A stretch of 64,000 bases of DNA from Silvimonas iriomotensis (GCF_014645535.1 NZ_BMLX01000004.1:237913-301912), one strand, 5' to 3'. Shown: positions 35,410 to 44,276, numbered from the stretch's first letter. Made by a program: numbers and translations. Notes: generated by a model not told the origin, from the sequence alone.

Positions 35410-36138
35410 TTATGAGTGGACCGTGAGTCGAAACTCATCCTCGTTTTTTTGCTGTGACTCTTTATATCCGACCAGGGTGTTGATATCGCGTACTACGGTT
35501 TCTTGATCGCACGCCAGGTAATCGGTGAACAGGATGAGTTGTGTGGCGGGGTTAATCCGTGTGCCACCAATGGAACGAGCCAACGATTTATATAGTTTTG
35601 CATCTTGCAAAAACAGATCGCTGGTCACGTCTGAAGCCAGATTCAGCACGATATAAGGTGTGCGTCCGCGTCCGGCACTGAGCGATTTGATTTGCGCTGA
35701 CTGGATTTGCCCCAGCGCAACTGAAAAGAAACCCATGTGTTCAAATTGGTTTTGCTTGATGGCGAGCCCCTGGCGGAGTCGATACTTCAGGCAATAGAAA
35801 GTCAGCCTGTTGTCGAGAAAGGCGGCCACGATGAGGAACAGTGCCACTGGTGCCATCAAAATCATGATCAAGTTGGCTTCATCATGCTTTGCGGCATAAG
35901 CAAACTCAGCAATGCCCGCGAGGAGAAATAGCGTGGCAATCGTGAAGCCAAGTCGGGTAAAAATCAGCCAGCCAGAAATACGCACGGGATAGCCAATAGA
36001 AACGCCTGTCTGGAAATGTCGAGGGGAAAAAGCGGTATAAAGCAGCAGAAACAATAGCCAGGTCAGGGCGGCAAAAATAATCATTCTTTTGGAGTCGCTG
36101 TGTCGTGGTTTTTTGCCGATGCTAGGTGGACTGTTCAT
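35410..36138 (-). CDS. Hypothetical membrane protein, orphan
   Basis: A 242-aa protein with three hydrophobic segments in the N-terminal half (about residues 19-37, 56-80 and 88-107) and a soluble C-terminal half of about 125 residues. That half contains a PH-like pattern of short strands (LRQGLAIKQNQFEHMGFFSVALGQIQSAQIKS). Base composition is clearly lower in GC than the neighbours, which hints at acquisition. It converges with the Lrp gene and ends 17 bp from it. I recognise no family; a membrane-anchored bPH-type domain is a guess from strand pattern only. Confidence 0.7.
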   Translation of the reverse strand: MNSPPSIGKKPRHSDSKRMIIFAALTWLLFLLLYTAFSPRHFQTGVSIGYPVRISGWLIFTRLGFTIATLFLLAGIAEFAYAAKHDEANLIMILMAPVALFLIVAAFLDNRLTFYCLKYRLRQGLAIKQNQFEHMGFFSVALGQIQSAQIKSLSAGRGRTPYIVLNLASDVTSDLFLQDAKLYKSLARSIGGTRINPATQLILFTDYLACDQETVVRDINTLVGYKESQQKNEDEFRLTVHS

Positions 36139-36177
36139 TCATCGCAAAGGCAGTTGCCTTGCTGTGTCGTTTTTCGA

Positions 36178-37083
36178 TCACCCCCCACACAACTGCCGCC
36201 GCACCTCTGCCTGCAGCAGATAATCCACACACCATTGCCGCACCGGTCCCATGCCATCTGGTCGCCAGGCCAGGAATAACTGGGTTGCGTGTTTTTGTTC
36301 TTCCACGGTTTTCACCAGCAGCCGCCCGGCGGCCACGGGTTCGGTGGCCAGGTGGCGCGGCAGGTAGCCGATGCCGGTGCCGGTTTCGATCAATGCCATG
36401 GCTACGCCAAAGCCAGGCACGAACAGGGGTTTCTGGCCGTCCAGCAGCCAGGCGTGTTGCGGGCTGAGGTTCAGTGAGGTATCGCGGATGCAGATGGCGG
36501 GGTATTTGCGCAGGTCCGGCGTGCGCAGGGGTTCTGGCGTGCGGGCCAGTGGGTGCTGTGGGCTCAGGACGAAGTCCCACGCCATCTCGCCCAGGGATTC
36601 GCTGACGATGCCTTCCGGGTAAGGCACGGCGTGCGGGGCGCCGATGATGACGTCGGCGCGCTTGTCGTAAAACGCATCCCAGCAGCCGTTGTAGACCTCG
36701 CGTTGCAAGCTGAGCTGGGTGGTGGGGAAGTGCCGTTCAAAGGCGATCACCAGCGTGGTCAGGACGGACTGGGGGATGATGTTGTTGACGGCAATGCGCA
36801 GTTCGCGCTCGACGCCTTCGTGTACCAGCAGCGTGTTGCGACGCAGGGCGTCCATGTCATCGATGATGGTTTTGCTGTGACGGACAAAGTACTCGCCTGC
36901 TTCGGTCAGGCAGATATGGCTGCCGCGCCGCGCAAACAGGGTGACGCCCAGCGCCTCTTCCAGTTTCTTGACGGTGTAGCTGATGGCCGAGGGCACTTTG
37001 TTGATGCGCTCGGCGGCGGCGGTAATGTTCTGGTACTGCGCAACCAGGCGCACGATGCGCAGTGTTTCGCTGGAAATCAGCAT
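36178..37083 (-). CDS. LysR-family regulator, probably of the ureide-type operon
   Basis: A 301-aa LysR regulator with the N-terminal winged helix (ETLRIVRLVAQYQNITAAAERINKVPSAISYTVKKLEEALGVTLFARRG) and a substrate-binding domain. The helix resembles AllS, the E. coli activator of allantoin genes, more than most LysR proteins, by eye. The start at 37083 begins the domain. It sits 61 bp downstream of the permease gene in the same direction, with a strong terminator between, so it probably has a separate promoter or is fed by read-through. The likely target is the operon at 37145-44276. Confidence 0.88.
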   Translation of the reverse strand: MLISSETLRIVRLVAQYQNITAAAERINKVPSAISYTVKKLEEALGVTLFARRGSHICLTEAGEYFVRHSKTIIDDMDALRRNTLLVHEGVERELRIAVNNIIPQSVLTTLVIAFERHFPTTQLSLQREVYNGCWDAFYDKRADVIIGAPHAVPYPEGIVSESLGEMAWDFVLSPQHPLARTPEPLRTPDLRKYPAICIRDTSLNLSPQHAWLLDGQKPLFVPGFGVAMALIETGTGIGYLPRHLATEPVAAGRLLVKTVEEQKHATQLFLAWRPDGMGPVRQWCVDYLLQAEVRRQLCGG

Positions 37084-37100
37084 GATCGGGGTTTGGGGCG

Positions 37101-37130
37101 AAAAAAAACCCGCACAGCGTGCGGGTTTTT
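37101..37130. terminator. Rho-independent terminator
   Basis: CCCGCAC-AGC-GTGCGGG stem-loop with A8 to the left and T5 to the right. On the minus strand it ends the permease operon before the LysR gene. Confidence 0.85.
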
Positions 37131-37144
37131 GCCGGCCAGACCAA

Positions 37145-38383
37145 TCAGGCATTGGCCAAAGCAGGACGAGCGGTCAGTTTTGCCAGTACGGCATAACCGG
37201 CAAATGCCACCAGGATGGAATCCACCGATGGAATGCTGGTCAGCGTGAACACGCCCTTCATGGTCAGGAAACCTGCCACAGAGGCCAGCAGCCAGATGCC
37301 AAAAGTACTGAACTTGATGGCCGGGTCACGCTTGAGGGCGGCTTCGTCATAACCCTGACGGCGGCAGAACAGGAAGTCGGCAATGTAGATGCCGGCCACT
37401 GGCGGCGTGGCAATGCCCAGGAACAGCAGGAACGGAATGAACCAGCTCATGATATCCATGCAGCCGACCAGACCGGCCAGCACGCCCAGCGCCACGGTGA
37501 TTTGCCACTTGGGAAAACGCGTCAGCAACGTGGACACCACTAGTGTGCCCTGGAACATGTTGCCGGCGTTGCCAGTGACGGTGGCAAAGATCAGCAGCAA
37601 CGCCGTGGGCAGCACGGCGCCAAACACCGCCATCGCGCCCAGCAAGGAGCCCTGCCCGGTGAGCGAGCTGGGCGTGGCGCCCATCCAGTACAGCAGCGGG
37701 TAAGCGATCAGGAACGTGATCACGGCAGCGGCGACGGCGTGTTTGCGGTTATGCACAAATGCGCCGAAGTCCGGCAGCGTGGTCACCAGCACGATGATGG
37801 TGCCGACCACGGATGACACCGCGACGCCCAGCGGCATGGTCGCCAGCGCTTGCGGGGCGGTTGCCTGGCCGCTGGTCGCCACGTACAGGATGTAGCAGGC
37901 CATGAGTGCGATCACCGGCACGGCACACTGCGCTACGGTGCCCAGAATGGCAAAGCCGAAGGCGGTGGAGGCGACAAAGATCACGCAGCCGATCGCCACC
38001 AGCAAGGGCGTCGGGACATCTACGCCGTGGTTGGCCAGCAAGTCGTGCACCGAGTGGCCAAACATGTTGGCGGTGACGGCAATCCAGCCAAACAGGCTGA
38101 CCGCCATGAGCACGTTGATGGCCACCGCGCCACGTTCGCCAAACGGATATTTGACGATGCCGTAGGTGGGCAGCCGGGCTTTTTCGCCCACACAGATGGT
38201 CATGGCGGCCAGCACGGTCAGGATCAGGCCGCCCAGGGCGACCACGGTGATCAGATCGCTACCGGCCAGCTGGTTGCCCAGGCTGGACGACGACAACAAC
38301 ACGGGCGTGACCGCAATACCCAGCAAGATCATGGCGATCTTGTAGCCAGGCGCGGTATTGAGGGCAGGATCGGTCTTGCGCAT
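37145..38383 (-). CDS. NCS1-type cytosine/purine/ureide permease
   Basis: A 412-aa inner-membrane transporter with about 12 hydrophobic segments, related to CodB and the purine/allantoin permeases. The N-terminal region GYKIAMILLGIAVTPVLLSSSSLGNQLAG corresponds to the first helix pair, and GNAGNMFQGTLVVSTLLTRFPKW is typical of this group. Last gene of the operon, 30 bp after the AtzF-like gene. NCS1 proteins import nucleobases, hydantoins and related small nitrogen compounds by cation symport, so this transporter likely brings in the substrate of the operon. Substrate not determinable. Confidence 0.85.
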   Translation of the reverse strand: MRKTDPALNTAPGYKIAMILLGIAVTPVLLSSSSLGNQLAGSDLITVVALGGLILTVLAAMTICVGEKARLPTYGIVKYPFGERGAVAINVLMAVSLFGWIAVTANMFGHSVHDLLANHGVDVPTPLLVAIGCVIFVASTAFGFAILGTVAQCAVPVIALMACYILYVATSGQATAPQALATMPLGVAVSSVVGTIIVLVTTLPDFGAFVHNRKHAVAAAVITFLIAYPLLYWMGATPSSLTGQGSLLGAMAVFGAVLPTALLLIFATVTGNAGNMFQGTLVVSTLLTRFPKWQITVALGVLAGLVGCMDIMSWFIPFLLFLGIATPPVAGIYIADFLFCRRQGYDEAALKRDPAIKFSTFGIWLLASVAGFLTMKGVFTLTSIPSVDSILVAFAGYAVLAKLTARPALANA

Positions 38384-38413
38384 GTCCGGTTTCCTTGTGT
38401 GATTGAGGCGGGA

Positions 38414-38806
38414 TCAGGGGTTGTAATGGTGGCCGGTATAAGTGCGCCAGCCGCCGTAGGCGGTAATCTCGCGCTGGCCTTCTACCAGCCACGGCTCGGC
38501 CAGCACGCCCAGCATTTCGGTGCCGTCTTCCAGCTTGATCTTGCCGATCGACAAGCCGGCCGGTTCGTTGGCCAGCACGGTGGCAAAGGCGTCCAGCGGC
38601 AGCGCCCAGACTTCCAGCGCCACGTGGTTGCCACCTTCAGCAACGCGCAGCATGCCGGGGTGACAATCATTGATGCTCCACACGCGGTAGTGGGCGTCGG
38701 TGCGATCTTCACGCACAAAAGTGCCGCCAACGTTGACCAGGTTGGGGTTGAGTTCCAGGCCGCGCATCAAGGTGCCATTCACGGCGAGCAGGGTGGTTTG
38801 AGTCAT
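38414..38806 (-). CDS. Free-standing AtzF C-terminal-like domain (allophanate hydrolase-related)
   Basis: A 130-aa protein matching the C-terminal domain of allophanate hydrolase: VNGTLMRGLELNPNL at the N-terminus (a cyclotransferase-like fold start) and GMLRVAEGGNHVALEVWALP in the middle. In AtzF-type enzymes the amidase half makes N-carboxycarbamate, and this domain removes CO2 from it to leave carbamate. Here no amidase half is encoded nearby, so the domain works alone or with the cysteine hydrolase or the FdrA complex. Position in the operon: 47 bp after the carbamate kinase and 30 bp before the permease. Catalytic role is inferred. Confidence 0.78.
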   Translation of the reverse strand: MTQTTLLAVNGTLMRGLELNPNLVNVGGTFVREDRTDAHYRVWSINDCHPGMLRVAEGGNHVALEVWALPLDAFATVLANEPAGLSIGKIKLEDGTEMLGVLAEPWLVEGQREITAYGGWRTYTGHHYNP

Positions 38807-38853
38807 GGTTTACCTTTGCAAATACAGAAAATCAGAAATCGGGATGGGTCGGC

Positions 38854-39822
38854 TTACGCGCTGATCCAGGTGCCGGTTTGGCCCGCCAGCGCGCTCACAA
38901 TGCATTCCGGGCTGGTGATCAAGCCCTGGGCTTGTTTGCCATTGGCGGCCGAGCGCGCCACAAAGCCGGCAATCGCTTCCACCTTGGGCTGCATGCTGCC
39001 CGCGCCCAGTTCGCCACTGGCGATCAGCGCGTCGGCTTGTTCCAGCGTCAGGCGGCTCAGCCACTGTTGATCGGGCTGGCCAAAGCGCACGGCCACTTGC
39101 GCCACGCCGGTGGGGATCAACAACAGGTCTGCGCCCAGTTGTTCTGCCAGCAGGGCCGAGGCGCGGTCTTTGTCGATTACGGCCTCCACGCCTTGCAACT
39201 GGCCGGCGTCATCACGCACGACCGGAATACCGCCACCGCCGCAGGCAATGACCACGGTGCCGCGTTCCAGCAGTGCGCTGATCACGTCGGTTTCGACAAT
39301 CTCTTGCGGCTGTGGCGAGGCCACGGTGCGGCGCCAGCCGCGGCCAGAGTCCGGCATGATGCTCCAGCCCAGTTCGGCGGCGCGGGCCCTGGCGGTGGCT
39401 TCATCCATGAACGCGCCGACGGGTTTGTCGGGCCGTGCGAAGGCCGGATCAGCCGGGTTGACGCGGGTTTGCGTCACCACACTGACGACCGGGCGAGCCA
39501 GGTTGCGTTGTGCCAGCGCATTGCCCAGCGCGCGCTGGAACATGTAACCGATCGCACCCTGGGTATCGCCCACTGCAAAATCCAGTGGTACCGGGCAGAC
39601 CTCGCCGGCGGCAATTTCAGAACGGCGCAGGATGAAACCCACTTGCGGACCGTTGCCGTGGGTGACGACGACGCGCCAGCCGGCGGCGATCAGATCGGCA
39701 ATGTGCTCGACCGTGGCGGTCACCGTGGCCGATTGATCCGGAATGCTGGCGTGGGCGTCATCGCGGATTAGCGCGTTGCCGCCGACGGCAATGACGGCGA
39801 GGGGTGGTTGCGGGTTGTTCAT
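38854..39822 (-). CDS. arcC: Carbamate kinase
   Basis: A 322-aa amino-acid-kinase-fold enzyme that makes ATP and carbamate from carbamoyl phosphate and ADP. Typical motifs are AVGGNALIR near the start, VVTHGNGPQVGF, VIACGGGGIPVV and EAVIDKDRASALLAEQLGADLLLI. The start at 39822 (MNNPQPPLAVIAVGGNAL) overlaps the DUF1116 gene by 4 bp; the longer frame to 40284 runs antisense-free into that gene and is not credible. In E. coli the paralogue AllK sits with allFGH, and the arrangement here is the same idea: the partner genes would supply carbamoyl phosphate. Confidence 0.93.
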   Translation of the reverse strand: MNNPQPPLAVIAVGGNALIRDDAHASIPDQSATVTATVEHIADLIAAGWRVVVTHGNGPQVGFILRRSEIAAGEVCPVPLDFAVGDTQGAIGYMFQRALGNALAQRNLARPVVSVVTQTRVNPADPAFARPDKPVGAFMDEATARARAAELGWSIMPDSGRGWRRTVASPQPQEIVETDVISALLERGTVVIACGGGGIPVVRDDAGQLQGVEAVIDKDRASALLAEQLGADLLLIPTGVAQVAVRFGQPDQQWLSRLTLEQADALIASGELGAGSMQPKVEAIAGFVARSAANGKQAQGLITSPECIVSALAGQTGTWISA

Positions 39823-41246
39823 GCTGCGGCCTCCGTATGGACACGCACGTTGTGCGCCAGCGCCTTGATGGCATCGACAAACCCGGCCATCGGGGCCGTG
39901 GTGATCCCCGCGCCAATCTGGCCAACGCCAGGCTGTTTGTGGGCGATGCCGGTGTTGATGATGGGCAGGATGTTGCGATCGGCCACTTTGCGGATGTCGA
40001 TCCCGGCGGCGGTCGGGGCAAAGTTCAGCGCCGGCAGGGTAAATGCCGGGTTGCTGCCCAGGGTGATGGACTGCATGCGCAGGCTGTTGGCAGTGGCGTC
40101 GGCCGGCGTGCCGCCGACAAATTTCACAATGGCCGGGGACGAGGCCATGGCAAAACCACCCAGCCCGGCGGTTTCGGTGATTGCGCTGTCGCCCAGGTCG
40201 GCAGCGGCATCGGCCACGCCGTAACCGGGGAAGAACAAGCCTTCCACCGGGTTGGCCGGCGCCTGGAACCATTGGTCGCCACAACCGGAAACCCGGATGC
40301 CGAAATTGACGCCGTTGCGCGCCATGACGGTCACCATGCTGCTGAACGGCACGTTGGCGGCGGCATCCATCATGGCCTTGGCGGCAGCCATGGACAGGTT
40401 GAGGAAGAAGTGATCATTGCTGACGATAAACCCGACTACAGCCTGCAAGCTCTGCGATGGCAGGCCGGTTTGCAGCAGCGCGGGCAGCAGGCGTTTGATC
40501 AACAGACCGGTCGCGGCGGCGTTACGGTTATGCACTTCATCGCCCATGTGCAATGCCTGGGCGATCAGGGGCTTGAGTTCAACTTCGCCCAACTGGCGCA
40601 CGGCGGCCTGCATGGCCGGTGCCAGTTCGTTTTTCATCCAGTACAGGCGTTGCAGCACTTCGTCGTTGTTGGCGCCAAACCGCAGCACCTTGCCCAGCCC
40701 TTCGTTGAAGTTGCTGAACGTGCGCTGGTTGTTGGTCTTGTTCAGCACCACCCACAACGGCATGGACGGACTGATGATGCCCGCCATGGGGCCGACGGCG
40801 TGGTAGTGATGGCAGGGCTCCAGTGCCACTTCGCCACTTTGTGCCAGATGCTCTGCCGCAGCGTGGTCGGCGGCCCAGCCTTCAAACAGGATCGCGCCGA
40901 CGATCGCGCCCCGTACCGGGCCGCACATATCGGGCCACGCAATGGGCGGGCCAGCGTGCAGGATCAGCTTGCGTTCCCGCATGGCGGGAATCACATCGCG
41001 CGCGATCTGGACATCCACCAGCACGGGTTGTGCGGCCAGATACTGGCTCATGGCTTGCTGGTTGGCGGCTTCGACCAGCGGGTGGTTCAGCAGCGCGGCC
41101 AGATCCATCCCGGCGGCCACATCGCCCTGAGTGGGCGGTTGCCAGGCCAGATGGGTAACGTGGCCACCCGCGTGGCGAATGTTTTCGGCAAAGCCGGCAA
41201 GGCCGGCGTTGATCACGTTCAGCGGTTGGCTAAACAGGGTATTCAT
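39819..41246 (-). CDS. DUF1116 protein (YlbE/AllG-like)
   Basis: A 475-aa DUF1116 protein. Distinct segments are LFEGWAADHAAAEHLAQSGEVALEPCHHYHAVGPMAGIISPSMPLWVV and LKPLIAQALHMGDEVHNRNAAATGLL, with conserved His and Asn clusters. In E. coli YlbE (AllG), FdrA (AllF) and YlbF (AllH) together have been reported to act as oxamic transcarbamylase, converting oxalurate and phosphate to oxamate and carbamoyl phosphate. It overlaps the kinase gene and starts 12 bp after fdrA, consistent with a complex. No classical carbamoyltransferase motif (STRT) is present, so the chemistry is non-canonical. Confidence 0.88.
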   Translation of the reverse strand: MNTLFSQPLNVINAGLAGFAENIRHAGGHVTHLAWQPPTQGDVAAGMDLAALLNHPLVEAANQQAMSQYLAAQPVLVDVQIARDVIPAMRERKLILHAGPPIAWPDMCGPVRGAIVGAILFEGWAADHAAAEHLAQSGEVALEPCHHYHAVGPMAGIISPSMPLWVVLNKTNNQRTFSNFNEGLGKVLRFGANNDEVLQRLYWMKNELAPAMQAAVRQLGEVELKPLIAQALHMGDEVHNRNAAATGLLIKRLLPALLQTGLPSQSLQAVVGFIVSNDHFFLNLSMAAAKAMMDAAANVPFSSMVTVMARNGVNFGIRVSGCGDQWFQAPANPVEGLFFPGYGVADAAADLGDSAITETAGLGGFAMASSPAIVKFVGGTPADATANSLRMQSITLGSNPAFTLPALNFAPTAAGIDIRKVADRNILPIINTGIAHKQPGVGQIGAGITTAPMAGFVDAIKALAHNVRVHTEAAA

Positions 41247-41258
41247 GGTCGGTTCCTC

Positions 41259-42794
41259 TTAGCGGCTGGCCTGGCGGCGGGCGATATGGCTGGCCCAGAC
41301 GGCGGCTTCGGCATTGCTGCCGGCCACCAGTACGCCGGCCTGGCGCAATGCGTGAATCTGCTGGCTACGGATTTGCGGATCGGCGTCGGTGCCGCAGACA
41401 TGCGCTACCAGCAGCGGGCCGGCCGGGGCATTGGCCAGTGCTTGCAGCAGGGCTTGGGCCGGGGCGGCGGCGGCGCCGTAACCCAGCACCAGATCGAACA
41501 GCACCACGGCGGTGGCCGCGTCGGCCAGGTCAGACACAATGCGGGCGTTGCGCAAGCTGGGGTCGATCATCGGGTGCGGGCGACCACGGGTGTAGGCGTC
41601 GTCGCCCATGTCCACAAGGGTGTGACCATGGCCGGTCCATAGATCGGAGACCTCGGTATTCCCGCGCACCGGGGTATTAGAGGCCGCGACAAACCCGGCT
41701 TGCTGGCAAATCAACTGGGCTTCAAAACAGAAGGTGCCACCGGCAAATACGCCGCGAATGTCCTTGCGGTGGGCGGGCAGGGCCTCAATCAGGGCGTCCA
41801 GTTGGGCTTCATCGGTGGCGGCCAGTTTGGCCACGGTTTCCGGCAACGCAGCCTGGCGCAGCAGCGCCACGGCCGTTTGTGCGGCATCCGCCAGCGTGTG
41901 GGCAAAGGTCACGCCTTGGGGCGCAGACATATCGCGCGGCGCGCCGAGGAAATGCACCACCACCGGTTTGCCGGCCTTGCTGGCCGCGCTCAGGATGGCT
42001 TCAGCCACGGGTTGGGCCGGCGGTTTGGAGATCAGCACAATGACCTGGGTGGCGTCGTCTTCTTTAAGCGCATCCAGCCCGTGCAGCATGGAGATACCGC
42101 CAATGTCTTCGTGCAGATCATGTCCGCCGGTGCCCAGTGCTTGCGATACGCCCTCGCCCAACTGGTCGATACGGCAGGTGGCTTCCTGCAAACCGGTACC
42201 GGACGCCGCCACGATGCCAATGGCACCGCGCTTGACCACGTTGGCAAAGCCCAGCGGCACGCCGTTGATGATGGCCGTGCCACAATCCGGACCCATCACA
42301 ATGCGGTTTTTGGTGCGTGCCAGCTGCTTGATCTGGCGTTCCTGCGCCAGCGGCACGTTGTCGCTGAACATCATCACATTCAGACCCAGTTGCAGTGCCT
42401 TGATGGCTTCTGCCGCGGCGTAATCACCCGGGACGGAAATCAACGCCAGATTGGCCTCGGCCATTTGCTCGACGCCCATGGCGATGCTGGCTGCGGCCAC
42501 TGTCTTGACCGCGCCGTCATCGCTGGCGGGTTTGGCGGTCAGGGCGTCTTGCGCCAGTTTCAGTGCCACGTCGCACGCGGCGGCGTCGCCCCGCACGGCA
42601 ATGATCAGATCATTGGGGCCCGCTGCAAAATCATCACCCAGCGCCGCATCGCGCAATTGCGCAATATTGGCCGGCGTGCCCATGACGACCGAGGCCTGGG
42701 CAATGCCATCCAGCGCAGCAATGCGCGATGAAACCTGCATCAGCGATACGGAATCCTGATACAGATTGGGAAATATCCTGTGTTTGTGATTCAT
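41259..42794 (-). CDS. fdrA: FdrA (AllF-like), succinyl-CoA-ligase-related subunit
   Basis: A 511-aa FdrA protein related to the alpha subunit of succinyl-CoA synthetase. GPDCGTAIINGVPLGFANVV and GIVAASGTGLQEATCRIDQLGEGVSQALGTGGHDL correspond to the nucleotide-fold and phospho-His regions. The second ligase-type domain follows (VCGTDADPQIRSQQIHALRQAG). In the ligase family a histidine takes up phosphate, and in FdrA the equivalent region could hold phosphate for the transfer of a carbamoyl group, which is speculative. It overlaps the DUF2877 gene by 4 bp. With DUF1116 and DUF2877 it makes up the set reported as oxamic transcarbamylase. Confidence 0.93.
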   Translation of the reverse strand: MNHKHRIFPNLYQDSVSLMQVSSRIAALDGIAQASVVMGTPANIAQLRDAALGDDFAAGPNDLIIAVRGDAAACDVALKLAQDALTAKPASDDGAVKTVAAASIAMGVEQMAEANLALISVPGDYAAAEAIKALQLGLNVMMFSDNVPLAQERQIKQLARTKNRIVMGPDCGTAIINGVPLGFANVVKRGAIGIVAASGTGLQEATCRIDQLGEGVSQALGTGGHDLHEDIGGISMLHGLDALKEDDATQVIVLISKPPAQPVAEAILSAASKAGKPVVVHFLGAPRDMSAPQGVTFAHTLADAAQTAVALLRQAALPETVAKLAATDEAQLDALIEALPAHRKDIRGVFAGGTFCFEAQLICQQAGFVAASNTPVRGNTEVSDLWTGHGHTLVDMGDDAYTRGRPHPMIDPSLRNARIVSDLADAATAVVLFDLVLGYGAAAAPAQALLQALANAPAGPLLVAHVCGTDADPQIRSQQIHALRQAGVLVAGSNAEAAVWASHIARRQASR

Positions 42795-43609
42795 GCCAAA
42801 ATTGTTCCTTCCATTGCCGGGCTGATTCGGGGAGCAGATTCAGCCTGCGCAATCAGCCCGTGCAAAAAACCATTCAATGTCGATAAACCGGAAGTCGCAC
42901 CCATTGCGGTGATTTTGCGTGCTGCCATGGCAATGGCGTTTTGCGTCGCACCGCTTTGCAATGCACAAAGCAATTGATCAATGGGTTGCGAGAAATGCTG
43001 CGTAGCCGCCAGCCGCAAATAATGCGCACTGATGGCGCTGGTTCGATCGAGATTATTCAACACCACGCGTTCAATGCCGGATGGCCGCGGCGCCAGTTGC
43101 CATGCGCCCAGGTAGCCCACCAGATAGTCGTCGCCATCCGGGGTTAACCCCGCGCCAGACCCGATCAGGCCAAACACCTGCGCGCTATCAAGCGGCGCGT
43201 AGCCCGGCAGTGTCAGCGCCTTGCCTGCCCGCAGGGCCTGTTCTTGTTGCGCCACGGCGGCCAGCCAGGCTGGTGCGGCGGGCGGGATGGCCGCCTTGCC
43301 GTCTACATGCCGCGGATGCCATGTGCTGGCGTATTCCAGCCGCGCCGCCCAGGCCTCGCAGTAGATCAAGCCAGGTGTCACGCTGACGCTCTGGTCTGGC
43401 TGCGCGTGTTGCCGCCAATCCCAGCCCCAGGGCAACGCCAGTTGTATTGCAGTGGGTTGCATGGGGGCATGGGCCGGCAGCAAGGTCAGCAGGTTGCCCG
43501 CGTCATCCACCAGGTTCAGCACCTGCGCAAAACAGCTATGAACCCGGTGGCGCGGGCTGGTGGCCAGCGCGCTGCGCAGCAAGTAGCCGACAGCCTGCGC
43601 GTGCAGCAT
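42791..43609 (-). CDS. DUF2877 protein (YlbF/AllH-like)
   Basis: A 272-aa DUF2877 protein. The recognisable part is FGLIGSGAGLTPDGDDYLVGYLGAWQL, a Gly- and Asp-rich motif typical of the family, near the middle. No signal peptide or membrane segment is seen. Third member of the FdrA/DUF1116/DUF2877 set. It starts 4 bp after the hydrolase stop and overlaps fdrA. Its individual role in carbamoyl transfer is unknown. Confidence 0.85.
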   Translation of the reverse strand: MLHAQAVGYLLRSALATSPRHRVHSCFAQVLNLVDDAGNLLTLLPAHAPMQPTAIQLALPWGWDWRQHAQPDQSVSVTPGLIYCEAWAARLEYASTWHPRHVDGKAAIPPAAPAWLAAVAQQEQALRAGKALTLPGYAPLDSAQVFGLIGSGAGLTPDGDDYLVGYLGAWQLAPRPSGIERVVLNNLDRTSAISAHYLRLAATQHFSQPIDQLLCALQSGATQNAIAMAARKITAMGATSGLSTLNGFLHGLIAQAESAPRISPAMEGTILA

Positions 43610-43613
43610 CAGA

Positions 43614-44276
43614 TCAGGCCAGCGCGGCGCTGATGGCGGCGGCGTTGCTCACCCAGCCAAAAATGGCGCCCTGGGCCTTGATCATTTCCAGTGCGGATTT
43701 CTGGAATTCCGGGAAATACGAACCCACGCAATCCTGCGGAATGATGCATTCGTAACCGCGGTCGTTGGCTTCACGTACGGTGGTGGTCACGCACACTTCC
43801 GTGGTGACGCCGCACACCACCAGCGTCTTGATGCCACGGGTTTGCAGGATCAGGTGCAGGTCGGTCTGGTAGAACGCGCCCTTGCCCGGTTTGTCGATCA
43901 CCGGCTCGCCTGCTACCGGGTAGAGTTCCGGGATGATGTCGTGGCCCTTCTCGCCGCGCACCAGGATGCGGCCCATCGGGCCTGGCTCGCCAATAAAGGT
44001 CTTGCCGCCACGTGTGAGCTTGGCCGGCGGGCAATCGGTCAGGTCAGCACGGTGGCCTTCACGGGTGTGAATCACCATCACGCCGGCGGCGCGGGCAGCG
44101 GCCAGCACTTGCTGGCAGGGGCCGATGGCAGAGCGGACCAGATTGACATCATTGCCCAGTGCCTCGCCAAAGCCACCGGGTTCGACGAAATCACGCTGCA
44201 TGTCGATCATCACCAGTGCGGTGGTGGCCGGATCAAATGGCAAGGCAAACGGTTCTGCCTGGAATGACGGTTGCAT
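43614..44276 (-). CDS. Isochorismatase-like cysteine hydrolase (biuret/ureide amidohydrolase type)
   Basis: A 220-aa cysteine hydrolase with the family triad Asp25 (MIDMQRDF), Lys129 (DKPGKGAF) and Cys162 (VTTEVCVTT). The Lys-Cys spacing of 33 equals that of biuret hydrolase and N-carbamoylsarcosine amidase. The overall sequence, including the KPGKGAFYQTDLH loop, resembles biuret/triuret hydrolases, which cleave terminal amide groups from small urea-like compounds. First gene of the operon, with AAGGAG ahead of the ATG. It probably prepares or finishes the substrate of the carbamoyl-transfer enzymes. Exact substrate uncertain: biuret, triuret, an ureido acid or oxamate are all possible. Confidence 0.85.
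   Translation of the reverse strand: MQPSFQAEPFALPFDPATTALVMIDMQRDFVEPGGFGEALGNDVNLVRSAIGPCQQVLAAARAAGVMVIHTREGHRADLTDCPPAKLTRGGKTFIGEPGPMGRILVRGEKGHDIIPELYPVAGEPVIDKPGKGAFYQTDLHLILQTRGIKTLVVCGVTTEVCVTTTVREANDRGYECIIPQDCVGSYFPEFQKSALEMIKAQGAIFGWVSNAAAISAALA

Noticed and set aside
38854-40284. 476-residue reading of the carbamate kinase frame
   Set aside because: The extra N-terminus is the DUF1116 gene read in another frame; the ATG at 39822 gives the normal family length.
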